A stretch of 64,000 nucleotides of DNA from Diphasiastrum complanatum. Taxonomy: Eukaryota; Streptophyta; Lycopodiopsida; Lycopodiales; Lycopodiaceae. The translations under genes were made by a program, and so were the position numbers. Shown here one piece after another: positions 32,941 to 45,560 of this stretch. Location: positions 36,539 through 100,538 of the forward strand of contig MU831851.1 of the NCBI GenBank assembly GCA_029204225.1, given 5' to 3'. Position 1 is the stretch's first letter. Every line of letters begins with the position of its first letter. Under the pieces are notes generated by a model that saw only the letters and a list, made by a program, of their open reading frames with translations, was not told the origin of the DNA and made no database searches.

Positions 32941-33448
32941 ATATAGCAGCATCTTGTTTTTATCTATGTACAACGTAGATGAATGCTTGTTGTGATTGAA
33001 TGCACTTTCATTGCTATTGAATCGCGCTTATTTACTCACTTTGATCAGAACACGGATGTCTATGACTCCTCAGTTTGTGATCAGATGATGGATGTCTTTG
33101 GCACCTGAGAAACTTGCGTTATCACATTGCTCTTCCATTTATTTCAGAATTATACTTCACGTTGAATCTGATTTTAGTAATACCACACACAAACCATCTC
33201 TAATCTCTTCAATGGACTGTACTCTTGTTTCAAAGTATGGATTTCGTAGTCGATTAAATCATTGTCTGCTATGTACTTGGACTCATCGAATTTGACATCT
33301 TGAACAACTTTAGGGCGCCCTGATCAATTCCATTAGACCTGAGCTAGCCATGACTGGTCGTGGAAGTGCAAGGGTGCTGGATCACATTTCAAAGGGCAAC
33401 CATACCCAAAACCTTGGAGATAAGAGAGAAGAGGAGCTCATGGAACTC
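32941..33448. other. LTR end or flank before fragment G
   Basis: No clear gene. A short plus-strand frame (MTGRGSARVLDHISKGN, near 33349-33453) has no known family. Confidence 0.35.
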
Positions 33449-34790
33449 CTCTAGGTTGTGATCAAAGGCTATGCACAAAGTAAAGGGATCGACTATGAAG
33501 AGACCTTTGCGCCAGTATGTAAGTGGAATACTCTACGTCTACTTGTTGCTTTAGCTTCAGATTTTGGTTGGCCTTTGCATCAAATGGATGTGAAATCTGC
33601 TTTTCTAAATGGTGAGTTAGAAGAAGAGATGTTCATGGATCAACCTGAAGGCTTTGTAGCAAAAGGACAAGAGAATAAAGTATGTCGCTTAAAGAAAGCG
33701 CTTTATGGTCTTAAACAGGCACCACGTGCATGGTATAGTAGAATTGATGCCTACTTTCATTCAACGGGGATGGTGAGAACACATTTTGATTTGAATCTAT
33801 ATGTCTTATGCTTTGATGGTATGGTTTCTTTGATTGCTCTTTATGTTGATGACTTGATTATTATGGGAAATAATCAAGAGATGATAGACATGATCAAGAA
33901 AGACCTCATGGAACAATTTGAGATACAGATCTCAGTCTGATGCATTATTGCCTTTGAGTAGAAGTGTGGCAAAAAGGACACGAAGTGGGTTTAACACAGG
34001 TGAATTATGTCAAAGAGTTGCTGCACAGGTTCAGGTTGCAGGATTGCAAACCAGTAAATACTCCTATTGAACCAGGTAAAAAGCTTTCTAAGCTTGATGA
34101 GTCACAGTCATTTGATGCTACGCTGTATAGGCAGTTAGTAGGGAGCTTGATTTACCTTACCACAACTAGACCGGATATATGCTATGTTATTAATATTGTA
34201 AGTCAGTTTATGGCAGCACCTACGGAAACGCATTCGAAGGCAGCTAAGCGCATTTTGCATTATGTCAAAGGCACTTCAAATTATGGCTTGATTTACAAGA
34301 AGCATGAGGGTTTACCTAAGTTGTGTGGGTATGTGGATGCTGATTGGGGAGGTGACTATGATGATCGTAGATCAACCACAGGGTATGTATTCTAGCTTTG
34401 TGGCAGTTGCTTTTCCTGGTCTAGTAAGAAGTAAAGTACAATTGCTCTATCCACCACAGAAGCAGAGTATAAGGCAATGTGTAGTGCAGCACATGAAGCT
34501 ATCTGGTTGAGACAAATCTTAGAAGAAGTGGCATGAAATAGAAAAATTCCACAACTATACATAGCGACAGTCAGAGTGGCATTTAGCTAGCAAAGAATCC
34601 AGTGTTTCATGCGAGAACCAAACACATTGAGATTCAGTATCACTTTATACGTGAGAGGCTGCTAAGTCGTGAAATTCATGTTGGTCATTGTAGAACGGAA
34701 GAACAACTAGCTGATATTTTCACTAAGCCACTTGTTAGAGAAAAGTTTGATAAATTTAGATCAAAGCTTTCTGTACTTAAAGTTTGTTGA
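33449..34790 (+). pseudogene. Copia fragment G: reverse transcriptase and RNase H
   Basis: Plus strand, starting abruptly inside RT at VIKGYAQSKGIDYEETFAPV. FLNGELEEEMFMDQPEGF, ALYGLKQAPRAWYSRID and an intact active site LYVDDLIIMGNN follow; a frameshift at 33940 leads to VNYVKELLHRFRLQDCKPVN and SLIYLTTTRPDICYVINIVS. RNase H has GYVDADWGGDYDDRRSTTGY, a stop, ALSTTEAEYKAM in another frame, and the tail ARTKHIEIQYHFIRERLL, LADIFTKPLVREKFDKF. Gag, protease and integrase are absent. It is a different copia family from A, B and E. Confidence 0.92.
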
Positions 34791-34835
34791 CTTTAAAGCT
34801 ATGTATTATATGACTGTATAAAAAGTAGACTCTAC

Positions 34836-34849
34836 TTTAAGGGAGAGAG
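34836..34849 (+). promoter_or_regulatory. Polypurine tract of fragment G
   Basis: TTTAAGGGAGAGAG, 46 bp after the end of the RNase H tail, followed by TTAAAATTTTGG, the probable start of a damaged 3' LTR. Confidence 0.75.
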
Positions 34850-35958
34850 TTAAAATTTTGGTGCACCTCACATTATGATTGGTTCAAATTGACAAATGAA
34901 ATCAAGAAGTGCTATGTCACTAATCCTCTAGCATCAAGCCAAGTGTAATTAGCCTACACTACCACGAGCTAATCCAACTCTAAATCTAGCCTAATCACTT
35001 ATGTACAAGTGTACAATGAGTGGTTTTGAAAGAGGAACCCCAAACCTCAAGATAGATGGCATTTACAACTTCACACTTTGTATTGAGTTTCTATATTGAA
35101 TTTCGTGAGCACATTAAAAAAACAAAAAAGAAAAATAAAATAATAAAAATATAAAAATCAGAAGTATGAAGGATATAAGGATAACAACACTTTAATAATA
35201 TCTTGTGTTTATGAAGATATTGTAATGTATATTGAATGTCCTTGATTATTCATAAATATGATCTTGAGTTTTATAATAGCATAAATTTGGTTTTGTTTTG
35301 ACCTTTTCTGAAGAAAAAAGAAAGTCACTTTTTTGAGAACATTGTTTTGGCTCTAAAATTATACTTATGAATAAAAATTGCTTAGTATATGGATAGGCCA
35401 AAAACACCAGTGCCATTTTCTGTGTTAGTTTCCAAAGAAGGATCTTCTAAAAACACAATCCTTTGTATTCATAAAATCTAAAAGTCGCTAATGTTTAATT
35501 TTTAAAAAGGTAGCATGCTTAAAGCAATAATGATGGCAAATGGATGAGAGATGAAATGTGGACAAAATTTCATGAGGATAGAACAAACGAATCATAAAAC
35601 TCAATATGAGAGGGGCATCTCACTAATATTTGATAAGTCTCCTTTTTCTAGCAATGAGGTGCATGTCAAGTGCCGTTGCCATTACACTTGTTAAGGTCTC
35701 AATCTAAAACCACCCTACAACCTAACCATAGTATACTTAGATCAAAGGTGAAGACTTGGTGGTCTCATCATCTTGAAACATGCCATTATAAGATTTAGCT
35801 CTATCTAGTGGTTTGGCCTCACAATATTCCAATGTATGGATGGAGAACTAAACCCATAAAACTTTAGTTTGAGTGTGAGCTTATTGTAAAATGACTGTAG
35901 ATGCAAGCTTTAAAATAAAAAGCTTAGGGGTTTTCTGAGATTTAGAGTTTTGATTAGT

Positions 35959-35960
<2 letters not shown>
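34850..35960. other. Probable 3' LTR remnant of G and AT-rich flank
   Basis: The first 200-300 bp after the polypurine tract may be the LTR; no second copy confirms it. The rest holds no recognised feature. Confidence 0.4.

Positions 35961-36030
<70 letters not shown>
35961..36030. repeat. Compound microsatellite (TA)n(GA)n
   Basis: About 30 bp of TA repeats running straight into about 40 bp of GA repeats. Confidence 0.97.
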
Positions 36031-36032
<2 letters not shown>

Positions 36033-36167
36033 TACAAAACAAAATTTATCAAATTCTATTGGTTCACGTTTACTTTAGGGTTTGATCAAGAACATGAACA
36101 TTGATGCAGAAATCAAAATTTATCTATTTTTTTAGTTTCATGTGTACTTTAGGATTTGTTCTATGCT

Positions 36168-36600
36168 TGTTGATGGACACATGCACTTTAGTTTATCCCA
36201 TACCAAACCTTTTGTTTTAGCCAAAACCTTAGAGGCCCATCCATGTTCACCCCCGGGCTATGTGTCACCTAAGAGCTTACACATCACCATGCCCGGGTGA
36301 GGGGGTGAGCATGGAAAGGCCCTATTACACGTAAGATATCCTAGATGTTCTCACTCATTCAAAAGATGTGCAAAGGAGACTTCAAAATGAAAAGCATGAC
36401 AATTTAGGGCTTATGTGAAATTAGGGTTAAGGGGAGAGAAATAACCATAGAGTGAGGAGAGATAGAGAGCGACCGAAATTGTGGCTTTTTCGAGAGGCTA
36501 GTAATGTCCGTGAAGGGCGTCAGGCATTCAATATAAAGAACAACGAGTTAACTATCTTTCAAAAGCGCGTCTGATCTGTGCAATCACGACGCAATCTTTC
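36168..36600 (+). repeat. Promoter-like inverted repeat, copy 1
   Basis: It matches 61680-62330 in reverse complement with several indels. Shared blocks include TTTTGTTTTAGCCAAAACC, CACCTAAGAGCTTACACATC, AAGCATGACAATTTAGGGC and GAACAACGAGTTAACT. Near 36529 lies TATA-like AATATAAAG, followed by the shared transcription-start-like block. Downstream comes the exon at 38105. It may be a promoter and 5'UTR of a host gene, or an unrecognised transposon end. Confidence 0.7.
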
Positions 36601-38104
36601 ATTCAGCTGCTGCTGCAGCTGCTTCTGCTGTTCCTGCTGCATTCCGCTGCAATCCGATCGCTCTTTCATTCAGTTGCTGCTGCATTGCGCTGCAATCGGC
36701 TGATAACAGGATACCTCATTTGCTGTTGGTGCTGGAATCAGAAAGTGTCGCTCTGATCTATAGCTAGCTGAAGCTCGTAGGCGTTTATCGTCGCACTTCA
36801 CTGTTGCGCCCATTGGCTAAGTTTGGAGTTACTGAGGTAGACAATCTATTTCTCGACCCATTTCAGATCCCGCTTACTTGAATATATCTACAAGGATTGC
36901 CCAGCGTTTGTTTGGAAAGCTGGGTAAAACCGCCAATTATCCATCCCGCATTGCTTAATGTACTACGTTTGTAGTACTTGAGCATCGGCTAGGCGTTCCT
37001 ATGCCTGGAAAGTACCGCATTCTCCCATTCCGCGCATTGCAGGTTTTTGTGCTCGAGCAACCGCTAGACGCTGTAATTAACACAAGTACAACAGTTAGCA
37101 AAGCTGCGTTTTGCACTGCAGTTTGAGTCCTGGAGCATCAGCTAGGCTTCTCAGCTTTCGATTGGAAAGTTGAGAAACAACTGCATCTATTATCCTGCAT
37201 CGTAGTTCTCAGTAGTTGAATATCTGCCGCCAGCTCTTTACTGCAGGGCTGTTTTACAAACTTTAGGCAATTTCTCCGTAGAATCATAACTTAAACTGTA
37301 GCGTTTGGACAATAGTTCTTCTGAAAGCTGTCTTCGATTTGCAATTTTCCACATGAGCGACGTAGTTTTTTTCATTTGTTTGTAAGGTTTCCATCATTAC
37401 GAATTACTGCTTTCCAGCTCAACGTTGATCTCCGTTCCTTCATTATTCTGAACTACTCGAAACAGCCCATCAATTCCATGGAACTGTTATATGCAAATTT
37501 GCAATCCACTCATTGCATCCCACATACGAATTAAATTGCTTAAAGCCCAAATTTTGTCATGCATGCGATCTCTTGAATTCAAATAACTTGCCAAGTATAC
37601 TGTAATATCTGACTGTTAAACAACGGGCTGAAATTTTTTAACCAAACTCCCAATATTCGCCTCAAGGAATTGACATTTCTTGATTCTGCAATGCTGCAAA
37701 TATATCACCATGCTTTGCTACAATACCTACAATTTAAAGGATTAGCAAAAGTGAGTGAAATACGTCAGAAAAATTCATACAATTGCTTCCCCTTGGTCAA
37801 CCAACAAGCTGGATGTGACCTTTATTTTAACCTTCTAGAGCTTAAAGGTTGTTGATCACTTTCATGCCAATTAAGCACACTTTCAGGCTTGTTCTGGTGC
37901 ATCAAAACATTGTTCACTGTGCAGATTGCACGTTAACCTTATATTTGCTTTCATGCAGCATAGTGTCTGACTGTTTTTTTCTGGTTAGCGTTGACATAAA
38001 AGATTTCTGTGATGCGCATGCAAGCCTGGGTGCTGATAGTATTCTTAATTGGTTTGGGCCACTTGGTTCCCTTTTTTTATTTGGTCTTTCGCTTTACAGA
38101 GGCC
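36601..38104 (+). other. Putative 5'UTR and 5'UTR intron
   Basis: GC content rises at 36580-36860, with CTGCTG runs typical of a plant 5' leader. The stretch ends in a pyrimidine-rich tract and TTTACAG at 38098, a good splice acceptor seven bases before the ATG. No element motifs were seen. The donor was not assigned. Confidence 0.4.
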
Positions 38105-38308
38105 ATGGAGACCAAGACATCAATGGATGCACAGCGGGGACTGCCAAAAGCGGATTCTTCCACTAATTGCACAGGAATCGCGCATATGGAACAGAAATAT
38201 TCCACAATGGCTACTCAGTCTTCCTTATTACGGCATGATGATCAAGAAGTTTCAAAGACACGTAGGAAGTCAAAAAGAAAAAGAGTGTCGTTGGCGGCAG
38301 TATCTCAG
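38105..38308 (+). CDS. Putative coding exon of a host gene (68 codons, basic C-terminus)
   Basis: It starts at ATG (METKTSMDAQRGLPK) and stays open for exactly 68 codons to ...VSLAAVSQ, where CAG|GT gives a phase-0 splice donor. The preceding TTTACAG acceptor makes it a plausible second exon. The protein piece is hydrophilic, and residues 51-60 (KTRRKSKRKR) form a strong nuclear-localisation-type basic cluster. I recognise no family. A decayed partial copy follows directly at 38468-38790. It could be a first coding exon of a nuclear protein or a captured gene fragment; the rest of the gene is not found in the window. Confidence 0.45.
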
Positions 38309-38790
38309 GTCAGGTTCATTTCTTTATTGAGCATAAATAGTTTTGTCTGTGGTTATTTTAAAATTTGGGTAGACTCATATGCAAAGCTATATCGAAAACC
38401 AATTGGTCTTTGGTTTACACATGTCAAGTGCTCCATGTCAAGTGCTGAAAAGTGTTGAAAATTGAAAATATTTCACAATGGCTAGTCTTCCTTAGTACGG
38501 CATGATGATCAAGAGGTTTCAAAGACACATACGAAGTTAAAAAGAAAAAGAGTGTCGTGGGTAGAGGTTTCAAAGACAAGTACGAAGTCAAGAAGAAAAA
38601 GAGTGTCGTGGGCGGCAGTATCTCACGTCAGGTTCATTTCTTTATTGAGTAGTTTTGTCTGTGGTTATTTTAAAATTTGGGTTATTTTAAAATTTGGGTA
38701 GACTCATGTGTAAAGCTATATCTGAAAACCAATTGGTTTTTGGTTTACCCATGTTAAGTGCTGAAAATTATTAAAAAATGAAAATTTTTG
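38200..38790 (+). repeat. Tandem duplication of exon end and intron start
   Basis: 38200-38460 is repeated at 38468-38790 (shared: CGGCATGATGATCAAGA, AAAAAGAAAAAGAGTGTCGT, GTTCATTTCTTTATTGAG, GGTTATTTTAAAATTTGGGT). Inside the second copy the basic-cluster segment GTTTCAAAGACA...GTGTCGTGGG is itself doubled, and ATTTTAAAATTTGGGTT is doubled as well. The second copy has lost bases in the coding part, and its splice donor reads CAC|GT instead of CAG|GT. Confidence 0.85.
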
Positions 38791-38892
38791 GGGGTGAATT
38801 GCCATCAATTGAGAGAAAAAAATTTGAAGTCTTTTAATAACACAAAGAAGAGTCATTGGAAGTTCCACATACAATAATTTAAAGATTGAAAT

Positions 38893-39096
38893 TTCATTTA
38901 TTTGATGGCATGTTATGTCTTATCAAGTGACCAAGGGTTCTATGCGCACTGGATGAAAAAAAATAGGGACTTGGTAAAAAGTTTTCAATGTGATTGGAAA
39001 ATTGGTTTCTGTATCAGAATTATTTTTTGTTGGAAACCAGAGAATGCAATAAAAATTTTAGTTTCTGCATTCAATCTTATCTGTTCCTTTTGCTGA
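38893..39096 (+). pseudogene. Unknown coding fragment (MACYV..SSD.GF)
   Basis: Plus-strand frame MACYVLSSDQGFYAHWMKKN and onward. About 45 bp (TGGCATGTTATGTCT to GCGCACT) match the reverse complement of 47385-47430, where the frame reads MACYVSSSDEGFMHT. Both seem to be pieces of one sequence of unknown identity. Confidence 0.4.
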
Positions 39097-40598
39097 TTCC
39101 ACTTAATTCTTCAAATTCTCTAGGAATTTGATTTCTAGCTAACGAACATGTCAACGATCTTGCTAGCAATTTAGTTAGCTAAATTACAAGGTAAAAATAG
39201 TCACTCTAATAATCAGAAAGAAAGATCACACCACAACCCAAATTCTCAGAACTGCATTAACAAAATGACTTAAGAGTACATATATACAGTCTACTTTTCG
39301 TGGGGAACCGTTGCATGGCAGTTCGGTCCCCATTACGGGATGTGCGTCCGAACTCTACACTACGTGTGTCATCAAATTGGCACACATGCACACAATTACT
39401 TAAGAAGTACAAAACTCAAAAACACTACTAAAAGTGAATAGTTGTGGAATTGTAAGAGAAACTAGGGCTTACAAATTCTAACTCCACCCGACATCATGCC
39501 AATGCAAGCTCATCCATGAGTCACCACTCATGGAATCCTCAAACCATTGTCTCTCTAATCGTACTGAGGTTTACGGCTTTGAGTGACTTCCTCGTCATGA
39601 AGTCCTTGCCATCAATGTCCCCTCCAACAAATCATTAGCAAAACACTTACCACAATGTTTGCCCTCTGATCACACCCAACCATAAGATCTCCATTAGCTC
39701 TCCGACCTAGAGGTGGCTCTCAAAGCTTCACGCCTTGCCCATTTGTGTTTGCAGTTTTCTGATTCCATCATGAATCACACCTATAAGTCATGTCCATCAA
39801 CCAATGACTCAAGTCCAATATTAAATAGCTACTCTATGATGATCATCTTGTCATCCTACAGTTCTATCCCTATCAAGTATCCCAATGCCATCCGGATCAC
39901 AAAGATCTGAGCATCTACCATGTAGTGCCCCACATGTATTCTCCCAATCTAGTTCCTTTGATGCTCCTGAATGGTTCCAAACCAAAACATGAGAATACAC
40001 TGAGATGTGAACTCCAAAGCCACCATCAAGTCCCTCACGTGACGTGACATGCAAATATCCCTCCAAGTGAACCTGTGAGATCTTCCATGGTCCAAACCAA
40101 ATAATCTGCACCTTCTCATCAGTGGGATCTTCACCCTAATGCAATACTAATATGACAAATTGGCTTGACTTACCCAGAATAGGCCATTGAACTGTATCTC
40201 ATTGATGACAAATCTGATACTCTTCTCCACAACTAATTGGACTTCATTTTATATGACTTACACTTACTACTCTCCATGAGCATCCAAGTATGATTACTAA
40301 CCCATTCTTCATCTCCCGCGTGTCCCACACATAGCTCATCCAATGCAAGTTCGCTATCATTCCCAATGGCTTCCAACTGGCACCACCTCGCACTTCAATC
40401 ATCATTTGTGCAAGCCATTCTTTGGATTTCACTTCTTTTCTTCATTGTCTTTCAGGCCCCTTTGAACTCAATCCATTGGTCCACATCAAGACCATCTCGA
40501 CCATCGATCTACCCAAAGCGTGATCCGATGGCCCTTTCTGTATCCATGCATTGATCTTGATTCTCCAGTTGCTATCGCCCATATAACACTACGAAAAT
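39097..40598. other. Unassigned stretch left of element H
   Basis: Minus-strand frames at 40432-40244 and 40134-39851 look protein-like (RSHRFTWRDICMSRHVRDLM) but are frameshifted, and I cannot assign them. An imperfect GGGGAACCG/CGGTCCCC hairpin is at 39301-39330. Confidence 0.35.
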
Positions 40599-40782
40599 TG
40601 CTATGTCCATGTCCAGTATGAGGGGTTCGGAATAATTCCTAACATGGATAGTCGGTCACTCTATTGTATGTGGCTATTAGTTATGCCTCATCATTCCGGG
40701 CTTGGATAGTAGAGCAATTAATAATCATATGAGGGCCCAGACCTATAATTGGACATAGGAGCACTTGCATGGTGTCTGACTG
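40599..40782 (+). repeat. Element H 5' LTR, first part
   Basis: It starts TGCTATGTCCATGTCC and ends GTCTGACTG. It aligns with 46084-46267 over its full length (about 85% by eye), sharing AATTAATAATCATATGAGGG and TTGGACATAGGAGCACTTGC. It stops exactly where the inversion begins. Confidence 0.92.
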
Positions 40783-41703
40783 AAGTGATTTATGTTTGAT
40801 CAATGACCAATGAATTGAACAAATCCAAACATCCATGGTTCAAATTTTACGTAAACTGGGATTTTCAAATTCCGTCCAATATGGACCTAAACTGTGAAAC
40901 TCGATCTAAAGCATCAACTTAATAGTTTCACAATTACCATCACATTTCTAAAAGATTCCAAAACATCCGCCATGCATCAAACATGACATGCAGTGATATC
41001 TAAAATAATCAAATTGTTTACGTAAATTGCCTAGAAACTGGAAAATCAAAATTTGAACTATCGCTAAAAATAGCTTCATGCATGAAATTTTCTCGGATCA
41101 ATCTATTGAACACCCATGCCTCATGCATCCAAACATGAATACAATTCTATCCATACATTTTCAACAACAGAAAAAGAGCACTATACTGAGTTGCATGCAT
41201 GCATGCATCAGAACAATTCGAAAAATTTGCAGATTTTAGTTCAAAAATTGCCAAAACTAAAAGTTCTGATTACAGTCAATTATGGTTCTTATAGCCCATT
41301 TCTAGTCCAAAAGCCCCAATTTTTGGCGAAAAATCACTATCTAAGCACCCTTTTGATTTTTCGACCAACATGGCGCAATCATTAGATCCAATCAATAATG
41401 ACTGTAAAACAACAAGTAAAATCTGAAAAGCATACCAAATTAGTAGCAATGATAAATTCCAAGCCAAATATTCAATTTTAGGTGAAAAAATCACAAAAAA
41501 CTGTCAAAAATCCATTGATTTCCATTAAAATCTATGGAAAAAATCTATAATCATGATCAATAGGCTGAAATTAAACCAAATCCAGAGAAGCCACTTACTT
41601 GGAGATCAATTCCACCACCTGGAAGTCCAAAGCAAGGAAAAACCACCAAAAATCAAGAAAAAAAACAAGAAGCAGCTCCACCTTCCGATTGATGCAAACC
41701 CTT
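40783..41703 (-). other. Element H leader, inverted
   Basis: About 920 bp behind the PBS in the inverted segment. No reading frame of note. It contains (CATG)n near 41190 and many short AT words. Confidence 0.6.
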
Positions 41704-41715
41704 GCTCTGATACCA
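41704..41715 (-). promoter_or_regulatory. Element H primer-binding site, inverted
   Basis: In sense TGGTATCAGAGC, one base after the LTR end CTTTACA. It lies on the minus strand only because of the inversion. Confidence 0.9.
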
Positions 41716-41716
41716 C

Positions 41717-41973
41717 TGTAAAGATCGCCTAGTGAAGATCTGACTAGATCCTATTGCATGCAACCAAAATCCGACTAGACCCTAACTACTTCACCCCCAT
41801 GTCATGGTGAATGAATGCAAGAGAGGAGGGGCTCCTGGATACAAGGATCAAAAAATCCAATAGGTAGATGGACGAGTTTCCACTAGTATGTATTCTTTCG
41901 AGGAGAGAATATTCCTTGTAGGTTCCCCGTGCAACCTAGAATAGCAATTGACCTCCTATGCTTGCTTACTGAG
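41717..41973 (-). repeat. Element H 5' LTR, second part, inverted
   Basis: TGTAAAGATCGCCTAGTGAAG onward matches the reverse complement of 46268-46523 (shared GGATCCAA/TTGCATGCAA, CCAATAGGTAGATG, GAGAGAATATTC, TGACCTCCTAT). The match ends at about 41973. Confidence 0.9.
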
Positions 41974-44900
41974 TTGAAATCAGTCAATTTTGATCATATT
42001 TCCTCTCACTTTTAGTTGTAGATTCTAGAATCTGTCAACTAATTGGAGCATTTCTTGTTTTTTGGTATTAGTAAAGACCAAGAATAATGCAAATCTTATT
42101 GGAACATTTTTTATGCTGATCCATAAGGGATTTTTCAATAATTGAGTGCGGCACTTAATTAGTTGAACAATCAAAACAATCTGATTCATTAGTAATCAAA
42201 ACACTACTAATACCAAATTGAGCTTTTTCGTAGTACAATTTTGGGGTTTCTAGCCTGACCAATTTTTGGAAGGGAGGAAAGTGATGAAGCTTAAGGGGTA
42301 GTTGATCGGTTGACCCAGTCGATCAGTTTTGTTAATCTACTTTCAATTCCTGAAGTATAACTGATAGCAAATGAGAATAAAAATTGGGAATTAATCAAGA
42401 AGACTGCCTCTAGGAATTTGGATTTTTTTTTTCCAGTGTTAATTAGAATTTTGAGAAATCAAAGGTTCAAAGGAAAAAGTGTTTGGCAAGTCAGATAATC
42501 CATTTATAGAACCATCTCTATTTTGCAATTGGATTTGGATCTTCTAAGTGATGGCAGATGAAAGGTGTTCCATACATGAATCTAGTAATTTGGATTATTT
42601 TTGTGACATTATAAAGTGTTTCATTATAATGACTGAGACAACCAAGAGAATTCTAACTTGTAAAAGAATTAAGTTATTTTTACCGATTCTAAAATAGATA
42701 TTCAATATCTAGGACAATGTGGTATTTGGTTTTGTTGAGATCCATGTTCCTTTTGGGTTAGTGAATATACTTGAGGCATTTCATATATACTTGAACAATA
42801 TATTTTCGTCCCGTCCATGCCGGGGTACAATGTGGAGTGGTATTCTTTGGGTAAAACTTAAGGAGCATGAGGGATTTCAATGGTTGGATGTATCTCCTAA
42901 AATTAGTTGTGATTCTGATCCTATAGTTGGATATAGGATAGCCAAATAGTCTTTTTGTCTTTTTGGGCAATACCGATCTAGATGCAGAGGATTCTTGGAG
43001 GAAAAGCTGCTGGTAAGGGACATCAGTAATTCCAAAGGAAATTTCTTGGGTGAGAATGATCTGTAGACTGATGGTTTGTAATTATTGTAATAGCCATAAT
43101 GACGTGAAATCCATTGGTTTTCTCTTTTGGGTATTTTAGACAATTATGAAATATAGATCGATTCCAAATAGTATCTCATTATTTACAAAATATGGAAGCC
43201 CTGAAATCTATTTCTTTATTATGTTAAATCTCTACTTTTATAATTTTTCTTAAATACGAGACAATTGGATTGAAATTTGTATAATTCCTTCCAGTGTAGA
43301 ACTTGGTTTTGAAGGATTATATGAAATTATACTTCCATACATGATTTGTGAATATGGCTCAGAATCTATTGATGTTTCAATTGATTCAATGGACTTTAGA
43401 CTTCTGTTACCCAAATGTTACTCTCTATATGATGGTTCATTATTTAGATGTAATATTTCTATCACTCGAGATAAGATATTTTATGATTTTGAGAAAAAGT
43501 TTGGTGTGTAATAATATTGGATACTAATTACTGACTTTTTTAGATCTTTGATATCTTAGATGTTGTCTCCTAAGAAGTTTTTAATTGAATTTCTTTTAAA
43601 AGGAGGAGAAGAAAAGATAGGAATAATACTTAGAAAAGATGAATCAACCAATTGCATAGATTTTTGAAAAAAAAAATCCAGTATGTGTGCAAAGGTAGAA
43701 CTTCCCAGTTGAAATAGAGGAACTCTCTATATGATTATTTTGAATAATTTGAAACTAAAGTAGTTTTGGAGATATTGAACTGTGAGATATTTATGAACAT
43801 GAGAAGTGGTGGTACAGATTAATTTAAGATTCACTGATTGTTGTCAAGTACCATTTTGTCATGGATTGGATCAGAGGAATTAATGTTAACCTTATGTCCA
43901 AAGATGTCTTTATAAGTTAGCCTAATCTTGGTTTGTACACTAGGATTTGAAGTAGGCTGATTGGTTGGAGGAATTTTATTAATAAGAGTTAGATGGTTGG
44001 AAAACTTGTGATGTGGAACTTTAGAGATTTCTTAGATATGTTATTTACTCATGAGAAATAGAGTTTTTTGTAGTTGAGTTGCAAGATTCTCAGTGAATCC
44101 TATGAGTAACATATAAGGATTATGAATATCTACCAGTTTATAATCTATGTTTATGTATATGAACATAGTTGGATATGTTGATTATGTGCATCTTAATCTT
44201 GTCGATCTATTATGTGTTTCCTGAGTTTATATCATATACTTGACTTAGTCAGAGTGCATAGACATACGAACAAGTAATGTGTGGAACAGTTACTCGTAGG
44301 TTAATGGTTTTTTGTGTGGAAAGAATAATTCGTTAATTTAGTTATGATTTAGAAAAGGATTTAAATGTGGTGTTATACTAGTATAACTGAAATCTGCATC
44401 TAGACATTTAAGATTTTTGAATCATTTGCAATTGAATTGAGTAATTCGATTACTCATGTTTAAAAGTTAATTGGTTGAAGAAGTAGTGTGAAGAGAATTT
44501 ACCAGGAACTGTTTATTTTTATCTATATTGCTTATAAGACACATGACTTGTGAGTCATTAGGATTCATCTGTAGAAGTTGTGTGCATAGAATATAGAAGA
44601 TTCTTGATATTAAATATTTCTTGAAGTCATCGACTGTATCCCAGTGAGCCCATATTGGATGACAGAGTCTAACTAATATCAAGGATAACCACTAAATTCA
44701 GTTGGAATTCAACAAAACTTTGTAATCTCTAGATGTTGTTCTAGGTGATTATATAAATTCATGTTGTTAAAGATGGATGTTATAATGATTTTTGATTAGT
44801 TGGTTGATTGTAGAATTTGGAACTCATAATCTGGTGAAGAATTGGGTTGGAAGAATATTCTTGGGATCCAATGATTTTCCATGTAGAAAAGATTTCAAAA

Positions 44901-45560
44901 TAATTCTTATTTTTCCTGAGTGATATGTTGTGCATATACTCCAGTATCTTTCCATGATGAAGTATGGTTTTGGAATCTTGTAAATTACGATTGAAGAATC
45001 ATAAGATTCTAAATATCTATGATCGACAAATCATAAATTGATACTTAAAGGTCATTAAAAGAATATAAGAAAATACGATGATTCTTAAGTTAATGAGCAA
45101 TTCTTGATCAATTGGGAGAGTCGAGGATTTAGATCTATTATTTGAACTCTAAATTTCACTACTCTAGTATATATTTGAGATTATGTAAATCTCACAAGCA
45201 TTTCCATTAAGTAATTTATTTATTTAAGAGGAATTTACTTATTTTAATTCTACTACAGATTGTAGTCAAGGGATGCATGTGTACTATTTTCAACCTAAAT
45301 CTCTTATTAATTAGGAGACAGACAAGTCTATTAAGATTTAATGGTTGTTATTTCCTTGCTTATGTTGCTAGGAATAGAGCACTTAATTCAAGAGAACATC
45401 TGGGGTCCTCAAGACTCAATAAAGTCATTTTTATCTTGATGGATCTCCTAAGAGATTTTGGTAGGATGAATTGTTGTACCTTAGTTTTTTTGAAAAATTC
45501 TAAGTGTATTTGTACCAAGAAGCATTTATGACTATACTTGTTTGGATCTTTAACTTTTGA
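41974..45560 (+). pseudogene. Element H internal region, heavily decayed
   Basis: No long frame on either strand; stops are dense. Orientation and identity come only from the LTRs and from the end of the region (45561-46083). I could not place protease, RT or integrase motifs with confidence. Confidence 0.45.

Noticed and set aside
38009-38458. 149-codon frame with a hydrophobic start before the putative exon
   Set aside because: The first 30 or so codons lie in the pyrimidine-rich stretch before a good splice acceptor; the ATG at 38105 followed by a phase-0 donor is the better reading.
39301-39330. Hairpin GGGGAACCG/CGGTCCCC
   Set aside because: Short and imperfect; expected by chance at this length.
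42719-42949. 76-codon plus-strand frame in element H
   Set aside because: No RT, protease or integrase motif; composition like the decayed surroundings.
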